From Clostridiales bacterium (GTDB taxonomy: Bacteria > Bacillota > Clostridia > Oscillospirales > QAMX01): a DNA stretch of 64,000 bases. The first letter of the stretch is position 1. Every line of letters begins with the position of its first letter. The position numbers and the translations under genes were made by a program. Below the pieces are notes generated by a model. The model did not search any database and had not been told where the DNA came from. It saw only the letters and a list, made by a program, of their open reading frames with translations. Where the stretch lies: the NCBI GenBank assembly GCA_016303065.1, contig JAEDMJ010000002.1, positions 31,014 through 95,013 of the forward strand, in the 5' to 3' direction. Below are positions 7,686 through 17,528 of the stretch, one piece after another.

Positions 7686-9842
7686 TCAGCTTTCCGCTTC
7701 GTAGAGGATCAGTTCGGAAGACATCGACGACGGGATCGATACGGCGACTCCGTTCGTCATCAGTACGTACCCGCTGACCGAAAAGGCCGTGCGGCTGTTG
7801 TCAAGCGTCACCTTATAGTTCAGCGACGGATCGATGCCTTTCGGAACGACCGTGAACCTCCCCGCCGGAGCGCAGGACAGCGCAAAGACCGCAGCGGCGC
7901 CCCGCCGTCCGTCGGGCGCGGAAATTTCCAGAACGGAATACCCGTCCCTCAGCGCTCTGTCCGTCTCGGGGGTGTGGTGGAACACCTTTGCCTCGGGCAG
8001 AAAACCGCGTATAAAATTCTTGTAGACGTCGACGCTGTGGCGAATAAACTCCATCTGCACGGGGTTTGGCTCCGCCGCAGCCGGCGCCACCACATTGAGC
8101 GACATATGGGTGAGCATTGTATTTCTCATCTGAAGATCAAACGAGCCGAATTCATGGCAGCCCATTCCTGCAAAGAGGCGGTCGACCCGTTCCGGCGGGA
8201 GAACCATCGTCATGCCGTTTGTAATGAGCACCGATCGCGGCGCTTTCTGCCAGTCGGAAACCCAGGTGTGGTTGAAGCACTTCATCATTCCGAGATCCGT
8301 CCGACCTCCGCCCCCGGCGCAGTTTTCAAAGACGACGTTCGGGAAGCGGCGCTTCATATTCCGGTAGAGCCTGTACACGGCGTTGAAATGTCTCAGGGAA
8401 AGGCATTCCGGCGTTCCCCGAGCTATCTCCCGAAACGCAAAATAGTTGTGGCACGACACGTTGTAGTCGACGCGGAGAAGGTCGAGCCGGTATTCTTCGA
8501 TAATTCTTGAAAGCTCCCGCTCCGCCCAGCAGGCCGCCTCGGGAACGGTAAGGTCGATATATCCGTCGTTTTTCCCGCCGTAGACATTCCTTGCGATCCA
8601 CTCGGGGTGCTCTTTGAAAACTCCGCATTTTTCTCCGAGGCGCTCTATCTCGACCCACATGGCAAACTTCATGCCAAGTTCGCGGCAGAAGTCCGAAACC
8701 TCCGCAAGACCGTTCGGATATCTGTCGGGGTTCGGTTCGTTTACGCCGTTGTACGCGCCCCACTCGATCGGCTGCGCCGGAGGACAGGTCCACCCGGCGT
8801 CGATAATGAAAACCTCCGCGCCCATTTGGGCAAACTGGCGCATGAACGACCTGGTCGTCTCAACGGACATATCATGCTCCGCACCCATCCCGGCTCCGAC
8901 AGCACAGTCCGCGTCCATCCCCTCCGGCCCGGAAATTACGGATTTTCTGATATGAGCGTGCATCTCGTTTACCGCGCAGTCAAGATCTCCGTGGACGACG
9001 CCCAGGTGCACTTCCGGCGAAGCAAAGGTCTCGCCCGGAGCAAGCACCGTCATCGGATTATACGAAGTGATCTCGGCTTTGAAAGCCAGACTGCTCTCCG
9101 AAAGCCCCGCGTCCGCGGTGTAGTCCACGGAAAAGCGGCATCCTCCGCTCCAGCCGATCTGCGAAAAGAGGATCGTCCCCTTAACATTGTTTCTTAAAAA
9201 CATCGCCGGGTGACGGTAGCGGTCGCGGCCGAAACGCGTGTCCACGGACAAAACACCCGGAGAAAGGTCGTGCCACGAAAAGGCCCCTTCCCTCCCCCAG
9301 GTGTCGCTGTCGAAATACCCGGCGGAATAGAGCTTTTCAACATCTGTCTCACAGGTAAGCTGGCGGCGGTCCATAGTCTCAACTCCGCCTCCCCAGACGC
9401 AAAGGCGGCTTAGGTTTGCTCCGGCTTTTGAAAGGTTCTCTATCTCGATAAAGCGCTCAAACATCTGCGTCCCGTCCAAAAAGGTGTGTATCTTCAGACG
9501 GGCGGGGAACACTCCGCTTTCCAAAGTCAAAACCGCCTCCATACGGCCGTCCCGACGCACAGTGTCAAAGGCGATAAATTTAAGACCGCGGTCAATGCTC
9601 TGACCGTTCAGGTCGATATTGAAGACCGATTCCCCGTAAAAAGTGCCGGGATCCAGCCTTGTAGGGTAGTTTGACAAAACATCCAGAGGATATCCGGCGG
9701 CATTCCAGCCTCCGGAGATCAGAACTCCGCCGAAAAGCGTTTCTTCATACACGGCAAGACCGCTTCGGTAACAAAAAACCGGCTGCGGCTCCAGGCGGTA
9801 GTATACGTCGAAATAAGCGTTTTCGGTCTTCAGACTTATCAC
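7686..9842 (-). CDS. Alpha-galactosidase, glycoside hydrolase family 36
   Basis: A 718-residue enzyme that removes terminal alpha-galactosyl residues, as from raffinose-type sugars. There is an N-terminal beta-sandwich (about 1-300), then a TIM barrel with FIIDAGW (345-351) and MWVEIE. LLRVDYN supplies the probable nucleophile D459, NCAGGGGRTD follows, and WVSDWQ supplies the probable acid/base D530. A C-terminal beta domain completes it. Length fits bacterial GH36 proteins (700-750). No signal peptide is seen, so it acts on imported sugars, though no transporter is nearby. It is monocistronic with its own promoter. An alpha-N-acetylgalactosaminidase activity cannot be excluded from sequence alone. 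Confidence 0.9.
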   Translation of the reverse strand: MISLKTENAYFDVYYRLEPQPVFCYRSGLAVYEETLFGGVLISGGWNAAGYPLDVLSNYPTRLDPGTFYGESVFNIDLNGQSIDRGLKFIAFDTVRRDGRMEAVLTLESGVFPARLKIHTFLDGTQMFERFIEIENLSKAGANLSRLCVWGGGVETMDRRQLTCETDVEKLYSAGYFDSDTWGREGAFSWHDLSPGVLSVDTRFGRDRYRHPAMFLRNNVKGTILFSQIGWSGGCRFSVDYTADAGLSESSLAFKAEITSYNPMTVLAPGETFASPEVHLGVVHGDLDCAVNEMHAHIRKSVISGPEGMDADCAVGAGMGAEHDMSVETTRSFMRQFAQMGAEVFIIDAGWTCPPAQPIEWGAYNGVNEPNPDRYPNGLAEVSDFCRELGMKFAMWVEIERLGEKCGVFKEHPEWIARNVYGGKNDGYIDLTVPEAACWAERELSRIIEEYRLDLLRVDYNVSCHNYFAFREIARGTPECLSLRHFNAVYRLYRNMKRRFPNVVFENCAGGGGRTDLGMMKCFNHTWVSDWQKAPRSVLITNGMTMVLPPERVDRLFAGMGCHEFGSFDLQMRNTMLTHMSLNVVAPAAAEPNPVQMEFIRHSVDVYKNFIRGFLPEAKVFHHTPETDRALRDGYSVLEISAPDGRRGAAAVFALSCAPAGRFTVVPKGIDPSLNYKVTLDNSRTAFSVSGYVLMTNGVAVSIPSSMSSELILYEAES

Positions 9843-9869
9843 TCCTTTCAGGCAAAAACCTCAGATTCA

Positions 9870-9898
9870 ATTTTAACGGCCGCATAATATTTTGTCAA
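9870..9898 (-). promoter_or_regulatory. Sigma-A promoter of the GH36 gene
   Basis: On the minus strand, TTGACA (9893-9898) and TAAAAT (9870-9875) are 17 bases apart, about 30 bases before the coding start. Confidence 0.75.
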
Positions 9899-9940
9899 TA
9901 TGTTTTTTTAACATTTTGTCTCCGGCGTTTTCGCGGAGAC

Positions 9941-9968
9941 AAAAAACGGCGGCATAGAGCTGCCGCCG
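9941..9968 (-). terminator. Intrinsic terminator after the small membrane protein cluster
   Basis: On the minus strand, CGGCGGCA pairs with TGCCGCCG (9961-9968 with 9947-9954) across a 6-base loop, followed by six T. It is placed to end the transcript of the 10-11 kb membrane protein genes. A second inverted repeat (TTTTGTCTCCG, 9914-9924 with 9934-9944) follows at once. Confidence 0.8.
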
Positions 9969-10016
9969 CGGAAAAATCCGGACTCATTCTCCGGGAAAAA
10001 GTGCGAACCGTCTTTT

Positions 10017-10394
10017 TCAGCAGACAAAAAGGGCCTGCAAAGCGTCAAAAACCTCAAAACCGTACCAGTATGCCATGCCCTCCGACAGCACTGCGGCCGC
10101 CGCAAAAACGCAGAAAAACATAACGACGGCCAATGCCAGGAGCGCACTTGCCGCCCGGAGGCCGAGACCCACAAGAGATGTGATTTTTCCGGCCTGGGCA
10201 AAACCCGAGTCGTCTCCCCCGTCCAGGGCCTCTCTCGCAAGACAGAAGCCGACGACCGACGCGGCAATCCCCGCCGCGTTCCCTCCGAATCCGACAACGC
10301 CCGCAATTCCGAGAATCATTGAAGCGATGCCGCGCGCTTTTCCGCACTTTTTCGGCCGCTCACAGGAGCAGGCTTCTTTTCTGCCGTTTTCCAT
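10017..10394 (-). CDS. Small membrane protein, DUF4190-like (copy A)
   Basis: A 125-residue protein with a short basic, Cys-rich N-terminus (CSCERPKKCGKA, residues 9-20). Then comes GIASMILGIAGVVGF, a first hydrophobic segment, and two or more further hydrophobic segments to the end. The pattern of SMILGI, short loop and second helix, then FAQAGKITSLVGLGL, is shared with the next two genes, so the three are paralogues. DUF4190-type proteins are small membrane proteins without a settled function. Unlike its neighbours, it lacks the Pro/Gln/Tyr-rich tail. It is the last gene before a terminator. Confidence 0.7.
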   Translation of the reverse strand: MENGRKEACSCERPKKCGKARGIASMILGIAGVVGFGGNAAGIAASVVGFCLAREALDGGDDSGFAQAGKITSLVGLGLRAASALLALAVVMFFCVFAAAAVLSEGMAYWYGFEVFDALQALFVC

Positions 10395-10514
10395 ACAAAT
10401 CGCCTCTTTTTTCAGAAGATAAAAGACGGGGATACCGCCCCGGAATCCCCGGCGAAAAACGCCGGACAGGTCAGGAACAGCACCCCCGCCTTATTTGATT
10501 TTCCGTTGAGAAGC

Positions 10515-10859
10515 TTACCAGTTTGTTGCCAGTGAGGCTCCGATTCCGATAACAAAGACAATGAAGACGTAGAGCACCACAACAACTATCGCAATAATGC
10601 TCAGTACGAGCCCGATCGTCGAAGTGATCCTTCCGGCTTTGCAGAAAGCGGAGGTGTTTCCCAAAGCGGCCGCCTTGTTCGACATCACAAGTCCGACAAT
10701 TGCCAGCACAAGGCTTACGATGCAGGTGTAGGAACCGCATATGCTCAGGATTCCGAGAACCATCGAGGTAATCGCCTGCCCTCTTCCCGCACTGCTGTTC
10801 TGCGGCGCCGGAGGCGGATAAGGCGGCTGGTACTGCTGATTATAGTTGTATTCAGACAT
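10515..10859 (-). CDS. Small membrane protein, DUF4190-like (copy B)
   Basis: A 114-residue protein. Residues 1-27 form a low-complexity Tyr/Gln/Pro tail (NQQYQPPYPPPAPQ). Then ITSMVLGILSICGSY opens the first hydrophobic segment. A loop with FCKAGRITSTIGLVL leads into the last two segments, and the protein ends LATNW. The layout (proline-rich cytosolic tail plus two to three helices) matches copy C, 20 bases upstream in the same direction. They are probably cotranscribed and arose by duplication. Function unknown. About 120 bases separate it from copy A, holding a small hairpin (CCGGCG/CGCCGG, 10449-10465). Confidence 0.75.
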   Translation of the reverse strand: MSEYNYNQQYQPPYPPPAPQNSSAGRGQAITSMVLGILSICGSYTCIVSLVLAIVGLVMSNKAAALGNTSAFCKAGRITSTIGLVLSIIAIVVVVLYVFIVFVIGIGASLATNW

Positions 10860-10879
10860 ATGTGTATCCTGCCTTGTTT

Positions 10880-11233
10880 TTACGATGCCATTGCAGCGAC
10901 TATTGTGACAACGATCATGATAAATCCGATAACAACGCTGGCGATAAGGCCGATGATGGAAGTGATCTTGCCGATCTTGCTGAACTTGGCTTCGCCGCCC
11001 TTAGCGCCCATGATGGAAAGAATCAGTCCCGCGACGGCGAAAGGAATGCCTACGCCAAAGCTCCAGCTGATCACAATGCTGTAAATACCGAGGGCCATGC
11101 CGATTATGGCCTTAATACGCGTGCCCTTGCTTACGGCAACGGGTTCTGCTGCGGAGACTTCGTACTGAGCCTGGGACTGGGGCTGCTGATACTGGGGCTG
11201 CTGTTCGTACGGGGTGTTGTTGTTCTCTGTCAT
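10880..11233 (-). CDS. Small membrane protein, DUF4190-like (copy C)
   Basis: A 117-residue protein starting MTENNNTPYEQQPQYQ. The first 35 residues are Gln/Pro/Tyr-rich. IKAIIGMALGIYSIVISW opens the first hydrophobic segment. GEAKFSKIGKITSIIGLIA precedes the last, which ends in a run of Val, Ile and Ala. The longer frame to 11314 overlaps the promoter; ATG 11233 has a good GGAGGT ribosome site. It is the first gene of the three-gene membrane cluster. Function unknown; a stress or envelope role is only a guess. Confidence 0.78.
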   Translation of the reverse strand: MTENNNTPYEQQPQYQQPQSQAQYEVSAAEPVAVSKGTRIKAIIGMALGIYSIVISWSFGVGIPFAVAGLILSIMGAKGGEAKFSKIGKITSIIGLIASVVIGFIMIVVTIVAAMAS

Positions 11234-11285
11234 ATTTACCTCCGGAAAATGAATAATTTGGGAACGCCATTTGTACTTAATGTTA

Positions 11286-11314
11286 ATTTTACCACTTATA
11301 TTTTTCCCTGTCAA
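11286..11314 (-). promoter_or_regulatory. Sigma-A promoter of the membrane protein cluster
   Basis: On the minus strand, TTGACA (11309-11314), a 17-base spacer and TAAAAT (11286-11291). It is divergent from the radC promoter. Confidence 0.8.
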
Positions 11315-11361
11315 GGGAATTTACATAATCTGCTTTTTTTCCGCACACAGATTTATTCTCA

Positions 11362-11390
11362 TTGACAAAATCGCATTTAGATACTAAAAT
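11362..11390 (+). promoter_or_regulatory. Sigma-A promoter of radC
   Basis: TTGACA at 11362-11367, a 17-base spacer and TAAAAT at 11385-11390. The predicted start is roughly 20 bases before ATG 11418. Confidence 0.8.
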
Positions 11391-11417
11391 ATAGTAACAC
11401 TTCGTACTGAAGGGAGA

Positions 11418-12143
11418 ATGATACGGTTGAAAACAGACAATCCCCACGCCGGACACCGCGAAAGACTTCGCAGCCGGGCAAAGGCCGATCCCGGTCTTGA
11501 CACCTTCAGTGACCACGAGGTTCTTGAGCTGCTGCTCTTTTATTCCATTCCCCGCGCGGACACAAACGCGCTGGCTCACAGGCTGATCGACGCTTTCGGA
11601 AGCCTCCGCGGCGTTTTCGAAGCATCGCCCGCAGAGCTCGAAGCCGTGGAGGGCATCGGAGAGAACTCCGCGCTTTTGCTCTCGCTCATACCTTCCGTCA
11701 CAAGGAAATACCTGCTCTCCCGCGCTGTCAAGGGCGTTTCGCTCTCCAGTACGGCTCTGCTCGGAGAGGCGCTCATGCCGTATTTTGTGGGAAAGCGGGA
11801 AGAAACGATTTACGTTCTCTTTCTTGACCAGAACCGCCGCACCATCTCCTGTGATTTCATCGGCGAAGGAAGCGTGAACGCAGTCTCCCTCAATGTTGCG
11901 AAGATTCTGCGTCTTGCATCTTTAAGGCGCGCCCAATTCGCCGTCATAGCCCACAATCACACCAACGGTTTCGCCAACCCCTCCGAGCAGGACATCATCA
12001 CCACGAAGCGGCTCCAGTCCCTTCTCGCTTCCGCAGGAGTAAAGCTTCTCGACCATCTCATTATCTCCGATCCCCTGGACAGCAGCAGCGACGTCTGCGA
12101 ATACGTCTCGCTGGCCGAAAGCGGCGTGTTCTGCGTTCCCTGA
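11418..12143 (+). CDS. radC: RadC-family JAB-domain protein
   Basis: A 241-residue protein. The N-terminal part holds a helix-hairpin-helix DNA-binding region (AVEGIGENSALLLSL, about 74-88). The C-terminal RadC/JAB1 metalloprotease-like domain has HNHTNGFANPSEQD near 178-191, which keeps the family pattern H-x-H-x7-S-x2-D for zinc binding. The usual HNHPSG is altered to HNHTNG. Members are linked to DNA repair and recombination by history, but their activity is unresolved. Length is typical (225-245). It follows its own promoter and a GGGAG ribosome site, and is followed by a terminator. Confidence 0.9.
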   Translation: MIRLKTDNPHAGHRERLRSRAKADPGLDTFSDHEVLELLLFYSIPRADTNALAHRLIDAFGSLRGVFEASPAELEAVEGIGENSALLLSLIPSVTRKYLLSRAVKGVSLSSTALLGEALMPYFVGKREETIYVLFLDQNRRTISCDFIGEGSVNAVSLNVAKILRLASLRRAQFAVIAHNHTNGFANPSEQDIITTKRLQSLLASAGVKLLDHLIISDPLDSSSDVCEYVSLAESGVFCVP

Positions 12144-12170
12144 CGCGCGCCCTGCAAAACAAAAAAACGT

Positions 12171-12207
12171 GCCGCAGATTCTTTCAGAAGGAATCTGCGG
12201 CTTTTTT
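12171..12207. terminator. Bidirectional terminator between radC and uvrA
   Basis: GCCGCAGATTC (12171-12181) pairs with GAATCTGCGGC (12191-12201) across a 9-base loop, followed by six T on the plus strand and a seven-T run on the minus strand. It ends both convergent genes; the uvrA stop codon abuts it. Confidence 0.93.
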
Positions 12208-15032
12208 CAGCGTTTAAGGTATTTTTTCAGGAATATTCCCGTGTACGAGCTTTCACATTCGGCAACTTCCTCCGGAGTTCCCTGGCAGACAATGCGTCCT
12301 CCCCGGTCTCCCCCCTCCGGGCCGAGATCGACGATATGGTCGGCAACCTTGATGACGTCAAGATTGTGTTCGATCACAACGACGGTGTTGCCCTCGCCCA
12401 CAAGCCTGTCCAGAACCTCCACAAGCTTGTGAACGTCCGCAACGTGAAGACCCGTCGTCGGCTCGTCGAGGATGTAGAGAGTTCTGCCCGTTGAGCGGCG
12501 TGAAAGCTCCGTCGCCAGCTTGACCCGCTGGGCTTCGCCTCCGGAAAGCGTCGTTGACGACTGGCCGAGCTTTATATACCCCAGCCCCACCGAGGAGAGA
12601 GTTGCAAGCTTCCGTTTTATCTTGGGAAGGCTGTCGAAGAACTCCAGCGCCTCGTCCACGGTCATGTCGAGAACCTCGTGGATGTTCTTGCCCTTGTACT
12701 TCACCTCGAGAGTCTCGCGGTTATAGCGTTTTCCCTTGCACACCTCGCACGGAACGTAGACGTCCGGCAGGAAGTGCATCTCGATTTTCACAAGGCCGTC
12801 CCCCGAACAGGATTCGCAGCGTCCTCCCCGGATATTGAACGAGAACCTTCCCGCTCCGTAACCGCGGGCGCGGGCGTCCTGGGTCTGAGCAAAAAGCTCC
12901 CGAATATCCGTGAACAGACCCACATATGTCGCGGGGTTCGACCTCGGCGTGCGCCCGATGGGCGACTGGTCGATGACAATGACCTTGTCGAGGTTTTCAA
13001 TGCCGTCGATCCCGTCGAAATCGCCCGGACGCGTCCGGGCGCGGTTCAGCTCCGCGGCAAGCTTTTTATAAAGGATCTCATTCACAAGGCTGGATTTTCC
13101 CGAACCCGAAACCCCCGTCACGCACACAAGCATTCCCATCGGAATGCTCACGTCGATGTTTTTGAGGTTGTTCTCCCGCGCTCCGCGGACGGTGAGAAAT
13201 TTTCCGTTTCCCTCCCGCCGGTGCGGCGGGACCGGAATGCACTTTTCGCCGCGGAGATACTGCCCCGTCACCGATCCGGCGCAGGCTTTAATCTCGTCCA
13301 CGGTTCCGGCGCAGACAATCTCTCCCCCGTGAACTCCCGCTCCCGGGCCGATATCGACGATCCAGTCCGCGGCATACATGGTGTCCTCGTCGTGTTCGAC
13401 GACGATAAGCGAGTTTCCCTGGTCCCGGAGGTTCTTCAGGGTTTCAAGGAGCTTTTCATTGTCCCGCTGGTGAAGTCCGATGCTCGGCTCGTCAAGGATG
13501 TACAAAACCCCCGTAAGGGCCGAGCCGATCTGAGTTGCAAGGCGGATCCTCTGGCTCTCTCCGCCGGAAAGTGTTCCCGCGGACCGGGAAAGCGTCAGAT
13601 AGTCCAGTCCGACGTTTTCAAGAAACTCAAGCCTCGAGAGTATTTCCTTTACGATTTTTCCGGCAATAAGCGTCTCCGTCTCGGTAAGGCGCAGCTCAAG
13701 CATGAATTTTCTCGCATCCGTCACCGTCAGGTCACAGAATTCCGCAATATTCACGCCCCCCACGGTGACGGCAAGCGTTTCTCGTTTTAGCCGCTTGCCC
13801 CCGCAGGTCTGGCACGGGATTGCACTCATAAAGTCTTCGATGGCTTCCTTCTGGTCCTCGCTGTTGTTGTCCCGGTATCTGCGTTCGAGGTTTGGGATAA
13901 TTCCCTCAAAACAGGCGTTCCAGGTGCCGCCGCCGTGTTCTTCCGACCGCGGAATGCGGAGCTTCTTCCCGTTCGTCCCATACAGGAAGACGTCCAGCTC
14001 CGATTTTTTCAGCTCGCAGACCGGCGTGTCGAGGGATATGCCGTATTCCCTGGATATGGCGTTGTAAAACATGGTGGAGATCATGTTCTTTGGGTTGTAG
14101 GCCCAGCCCAGCGCGGCTATCGCCCCGCCGCGGATGGACCTCGATCTGTCCGGAATGACGCGGTCCGGGTCGACTTTCATCAGTTCGCCCAATCCCATGC
14201 AGTCCGGACAGGCGCCGAAAGGATTGTTGAACGAGAACGACCTCGGCGCAAGCTCTTCGATCGATATTCCGCACTCCTCACAGGCGTAGTTCTGGGAAAA
14301 GAGCAGCTCCTCCCCACCGATCACGTCGACAACGACTATTCCCCCGGAAAGGGAGGATGCGATCTCCACGGAGTCGGTAACGCGGCGGTTCATCTCCGGC
14401 TTGACCACGAGGCGGTCGACGATTATCTCAATATTGTGTTTTTTGTTTTTGTCAAGCTTTATCTCTTCCGACAGGTCGTAAATGCTTCCGTCCACGCGCA
14501 CGCGGACATATCCGCTGCGCCTGGCGTCTTCAAACACCTTTGCATATTCGCCCTTTCGCGCCCGGACGACCGGAGCGAGAATCTGGATCTTCGACCCCTG
14601 GGGAAGGGCGTTCACCGCATCGACGATCTGGTCAATGCTCTGCTGGGCGATCGGCCTCCCGCACTTCGGACAATGGGGAATCCCGATTCGCGCCCACAAA
14701 AGACGGAGATAGTCGTATATCTCTGTAACGGTGCCGACAGTCGACCTGGGGTTTTTGGACGTGGTCTTCTGGTCGATGGATATCGCCGGAGAAAGACCTT
14801 CGATCGCGTCCACGTCCGGCTTTTCCATCTGGCCGAGAAACATCCGGGCATAGGAAGAAAGCGACTCCACATACCTTCTCTGCCCCTCGGCGTATATGGT
14901 GTCAAAGGCAAGACTCGATTTTCCGGAGCCGGACAGCCCCGTAAATACCACGAGCTTGTCCCTTGGTATCGTTATGTTCACGTTTTTAAGGTTGTGCTGG
15001 CGAGCTCCGCGCACGGTTATTCTGTCGTTCAT
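12207..15032 (-). CDS. uvrA: Excinuclease ABC subunit A
   Basis: A 941-residue DNA-damage recognition ATPase of nucleotide excision repair, acting with UvrB and UvrC. It has two ABC modules: the Walker A loops GLSGSGKSS (about 32-40) and GVSGSGKSS (about 640), each with a signature ([13 protein letters not shown] and [13 protein letters not shown]) and [16 protein letters not shown]. The zinc modules are visible as CPKCGRP, CEECG with CPDC, CQTCGG, and CESCSGDG with CEVCKG. Length is standard (940). Its ATG overlaps the uvrB stop by four bases (ATGA), showing translational coupling. uvrC is not in the window. Confidence 0.98.
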   Translation of the reverse strand: MNDRITVRGARQHNLKNVNITIPRDKLVVFTGLSGSGKSSLAFDTIYAEGQRRYVESLSSYARMFLGQMEKPDVDAIEGLSPAISIDQKTTSKNPRSTVGTVTEIYDYLRLLWARIGIPHCPKCGRPIAQQSIDQIVDAVNALPQGSKIQILAPVVRARKGEYAKVFEDARRSGYVRVRVDGSIYDLSEEIKLDKNKKHNIEIIVDRLVVKPEMNRRVTDSVEIASSLSGGIVVVDVIGGEELLFSQNYACEECGISIEELAPRSFSFNNPFGACPDCMGLGELMKVDPDRVIPDRSRSIRGGAIAALGWAYNPKNMISTMFYNAISREYGISLDTPVCELKKSELDVFLYGTNGKKLRIPRSEEHGGGTWNACFEGIIPNLERRYRDNNSEDQKEAIEDFMSAIPCQTCGGKRLKRETLAVTVGGVNIAEFCDLTVTDARKFMLELRLTETETLIAGKIVKEILSRLEFLENVGLDYLTLSRSAGTLSGGESQRIRLATQIGSALTGVLYILDEPSIGLHQRDNEKLLETLKNLRDQGNSLIVVEHDEDTMYAADWIVDIGPGAGVHGGEIVCAGTVDEIKACAGSVTGQYLRGEKCIPVPPHRREGNGKFLTVRGARENNLKNIDVSIPMGMLVCVTGVSGSGKSSLVNEILYKKLAAELNRARTRPGDFDGIDGIENLDKVIVIDQSPIGRTPRSNPATYVGLFTDIRELFAQTQDARARGYGAGRFSFNIRGGRCESCSGDGLVKIEMHFLPDVYVPCEVCKGKRYNRETLEVKYKGKNIHEVLDMTVDEALEFFDSLPKIKRKLATLSSVGLGYIKLGQSSTTLSGGEAQRVKLATELSRRSTGRTLYILDEPTTGLHVADVHKLVEVLDRLVGEGNTVVVIEHNLDVIKVADHIVDLGPEGGDRGGRIVCQGTPEEVAECESSYTGIFLKKYLKR

Positions 15033-17053
15033 CTGCCTCTTCTTGCCCTTCCTCTTGACGCGGTTTTTGGTTTTGTCTTCGGCGGCTCCACAGCCGCCTT
15101 TTCTCCGCGGAGTTCGATTATCCTGTCGCGGAGAAGCGCTGCATATTCAAACTCCATGACCTTTGCAGCCTGGCGCATATCCCGCTCCAGCTTTTCGATA
15201 AGCGCGAGCCTTTCGCCTTCGGTCATGTATTTCTCTTCGTTTTCGCCTTCGGCGGATTCCGTCACTTCAATAAGGTCGCGCACACTCTTCACAACGGTCT
15301 TCGGCACGATACCGTGCTCTTCGTTGTACGCCTGCTGAATCTTCCGGCGCCGCATGGTCTCGTCAATGGCGGTGCGCATGGATTCCGTCACCGTGTCGCC
15401 GTAAAGAATGACCTTGCCGTGCGCGTTTCTCGCCGCGCGGCCGATGGTCTGGATGAGGGCGCTCGTGCTGCGGAGAAACCCCTCCTTGTCCGCGTCAAGA
15501 ACCGCCACAAGGCTGACCTCCGGCAGATCAAGACCCTCGCGCAAAAGGTTGATCCCCACAAGAACGTCAAATTTTCCAAGGCGAAGATCGCGCAGAAGCT
15601 CGATGCGCTCCATCGTTTCGACCCCGTGATGCATATATCTGACTCTCACGCCGTTCTCTTTCAGATAGTCCGTAAGGTCCTCCGCCATTTTCTTTGTCAG
15701 AGTTGTCACCAGCACGCGCTCGTTTTTAGCCGCGCGCAGGGATATCTCGCCGAAAAGATCGTCCACCTGACCCTCGGCGGGTCTGACCTCAACCTCCGGG
15801 TCCAAAAGCCCCGTCGGGCGGATGACCTGCTCAACGACCTGCCCCGAACGGCTTTTCTCGTACTCCGACGGCGTTGCGGAAACGTAGACCACCTGTCCGA
15901 CCTTCTTCTGAAACTCGTCGAACGTCAGCGGACGGTTGTCCAGCGCGCTGGGAAGACGGAACCCGTACTTCACAAGCACGTCCTTTCTGGCGCGGTCTCC
16001 GGCATACATCCCCCTTATCTGAGGCAGGGAAACGTGGGACTCGTCAATGAACATCAGAAAATCCTTCGGGAAATAGTCCAGCAGCGTGTAGGGAGGGCTT
16101 CCCGGAGCTCTCCCCGAAAGCAGGCGCGAGTAGTTCTCGATTCCGCCGCAGATGCCAAGCTGGCGGATCATCTCTATGTCGTTGAGCGTTCTCTCCCTGA
16201 TACGCTGGGCCTCGATAAGCTTTCCCTCGTCCTCAAAGGTCTTCACCCGCTCCCACATCTCGTTTTCGATTTCAGTCAGGGCGCGGACGCGCTTTGCCTC
16301 CGTGGTGGCGTGGTGGCTGGTCGGGAAAAGCAGGGCGTGTTTGAGATCGGATATCCTCTTTCCGGTAACGACGTCGACCTCGCTGAGCCTTTCGATCTCG
16401 TCGCCGAAAAACTCCACGCGCACAGCCGTCGTATCGCTCCAGGCGGGAAGTATCTCCACGGTGTCTCCGCGGACGCGGAAAGTGGAGCGTGTAAAGTTCA
16501 GGTCGTTGCGCGTGAACTGGATCTCCGCAAGCTTGTCCACGAGGCTGTCCCGGCTGTACTGCATTCCCGGACGCAGAGAGATCACCATGCCCGTATAATC
16601 CTCCGGGTCGCCCAGACCGTATATGCAGGACACGCTGGCAACGATTATTACGTCCCTCCGCTCAAAAAGAGACATTGTCGCCGAATGGCGCAGCCGGTCG
16701 ATCTCCTCGTTCCGGGAGGAGTCCTTTTCGATATATGTGTCCGTCAGAGGCATGTACGCCTCCGGCTGATAATAGTCAAAATATGAGATAAAATACTCCA
16801 CGGCATTGTTCGGGAAAAATTCCCGAAACTCCGAACAGAGCTGGGCCGCCAGGGTTTTGTTGTGGGCAAAGACAAGCGTGGGACGGTTCACCTGAGCAAT
16901 GACCTGAGCCATTGTATAAGTTTTTCCCGATCCGGTCACACCCAGAAGAGTCTGCTCCGAGAGCCCGTCGTTGATCCCGCGGACAAGCGCCTCGATTGCC
17001 TGAGGCTGGTCCCCCGTAGGTTTGAAAGGGCTTACAAGCTCAAAACGGTCCAA
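15029..17053 (-). CDS. uvrB: Excinuclease ABC subunit B
   Basis: A 674-residue helicase-like subunit that verifies DNA damage with UvrA and recruits UvrC. Walker A is [10 protein letters not shown], and the beta-hairpin region is [23 protein letters not shown] is motif [17 protein letters not shown] is in domain 3, and a C-terminal UVR motif lies around [19 protein letters not shown]. The open frame runs far upstream to 17320, but the family N-terminus ([13 protein letters not shown]) begins right after TTG 17053. That TTG sits eight bases from a strong AGGAGG site, and no ATG is available nearby. The start is therefore probably TTG. Confidence 0.95.
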   Translation of the reverse strand: MDRFELVSPFKPTGDQPQAIEALVRGINDGLSEQTLLGVTGSGKTYTMAQVIAQVNRPTLVFAHNKTLAAQLCSEFREFFPNNAVEYFISYFDYYQPEAYMPLTDTYIEKDSSRNEEIDRLRHSATMSLFERRDVIIVASVSCIYGLGDPEDYTGMVISLRPGMQYSRDSLVDKLAEIQFTRNDLNFTRSTFRVRGDTVEILPAWSDTTAVRVEFFGDEIERLSEVDVVTGKRISDLKHALLFPTSHHATTEAKRVRALTEIENEMWERVKTFEDEGKLIEAQRIRERTLNDIEMIRQLGICGGIENYSRLLSGRAPGSPPYTLLDYFPKDFLMFIDESHVSLPQIRGMYAGDRARKDVLVKYGFRLPSALDNRPLTFDEFQKKVGQVVYVSATPSEYEKSRSGQVVEQVIRPTGLLDPEVEVRPAEGQVDDLFGEISLRAAKNERVLVTTLTKKMAEDLTDYLKENGVRVRYMHHGVETMERIELLRDLRLGKFDVLVGINLLREGLDLPEVSLVAVLDADKEGFLRSTSALIQTIGRAARNAHGKVILYGDTVTESMRTAIDETMRRRKIQQAYNEEHGIVPKTVVKSVRDLIEVTESAEGENEEKYMTEGERLALIEKLERDMRQAAKVMEFEYAALLRDRIIELRGEKAAVEPPKTKPKTASRGRARRGR

Positions 17054-17151
17054 TCCTGCCGCCTCCTGCCACACATATGTTCGTCCGTTATTATACCATA
17101 CCCCGGGCGAAAATAAAAGCCCGAAAACGCATTTAAATGAAACAAAAGATA

Positions 17152-17180
17152 TTGACGAAATTGTCCATTTAAGATATAAT
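17152..17180 (+). promoter_or_regulatory. Sigma-A promoter of the 64-residue membrane protein
   Basis: TTGACG at 17152-17157, a 17-base spacer and a perfect TATAAT at 17175-17180. The predicted start is near 17187, about 24 bases before ATG 17211. Confidence 0.85.
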
Positions 17181-17210
17181 TTATACACAATATATTGTGG
17201 TGGTGGATAT

Positions 17211-17405
17211 ATGGGAAGAAAAGGACGTTTGATGCTTCGCGCGTTCGTCATAACCGTAGTTATCTGCGCAATATTGGGAGGGTGCGTCTGGCTCGGATGG
17301 CATCTGTTCCTGAAAGACAAGTTCTCCGCCGCCTATCCCGACGCCGGACGGGATCCAAGTATTCACTGTTCCGCGGAGCTCTGCGGCGAATCCGGTGTTC
17401 TGTGA
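17211..17405 (+). CDS. Small single-pass membrane protein, unknown function
   Basis: A 64-residue protein. [10 protein letters not shown] is a positively charged start, residues 9-31 form one hydrophobic helix ([19 protein letters not shown]), and a 30-residue polar tail ends with two Cys (IHCSAELC). The positive-inside rule puts the tail outside the cytosol. There is a GGTGGTGG purine-rich site just before the ATG, a consensus promoter upstream and a terminator 44 bases downstream, so it is a one-gene transcript. I do not recognise the family. A lipoprotein is less likely, since the Cys in LGGC lacks the typical lipobox context. Confidence 0.65.
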   Translation: MGRKGRLMLRAFVITVVICAILGGCVWLGWHLFLKDKFSAAYPDAGRDPSIHCSAELCGESGVL

Positions 17406-17448
17406 AAAACATATCCTTCAAAGCGCTTTAACCTGATTAAAACGACTT

Positions 17449-17476
17449 CTCCCCATCCGCAATGGGGAGTTTTTTT
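17449..17476 (+). terminator. Terminator of the small membrane protein gene
   Basis: CTCCCCA (17449-17455) pairs with TGGGGAG (17463-17469) across a 7-base loop, followed by seven T. Confidence 0.93.
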
Positions 17477-17480
17477 CATC

Positions 17481-17513
17481 AAAAAGAGCCGTCCTGCGGA
17501 CGGCTCTTTTATT
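17481..17513 (-). terminator. Terminator of the arginine operon
   Basis: A perfect 13-bp stem (17482-17494 with 17498-17510) has a 3-base loop and a T-run on the minus strand, just after argF. Confidence 0.9.
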
Positions 17514-17528
17514 TTGCAGTATCTTTTT

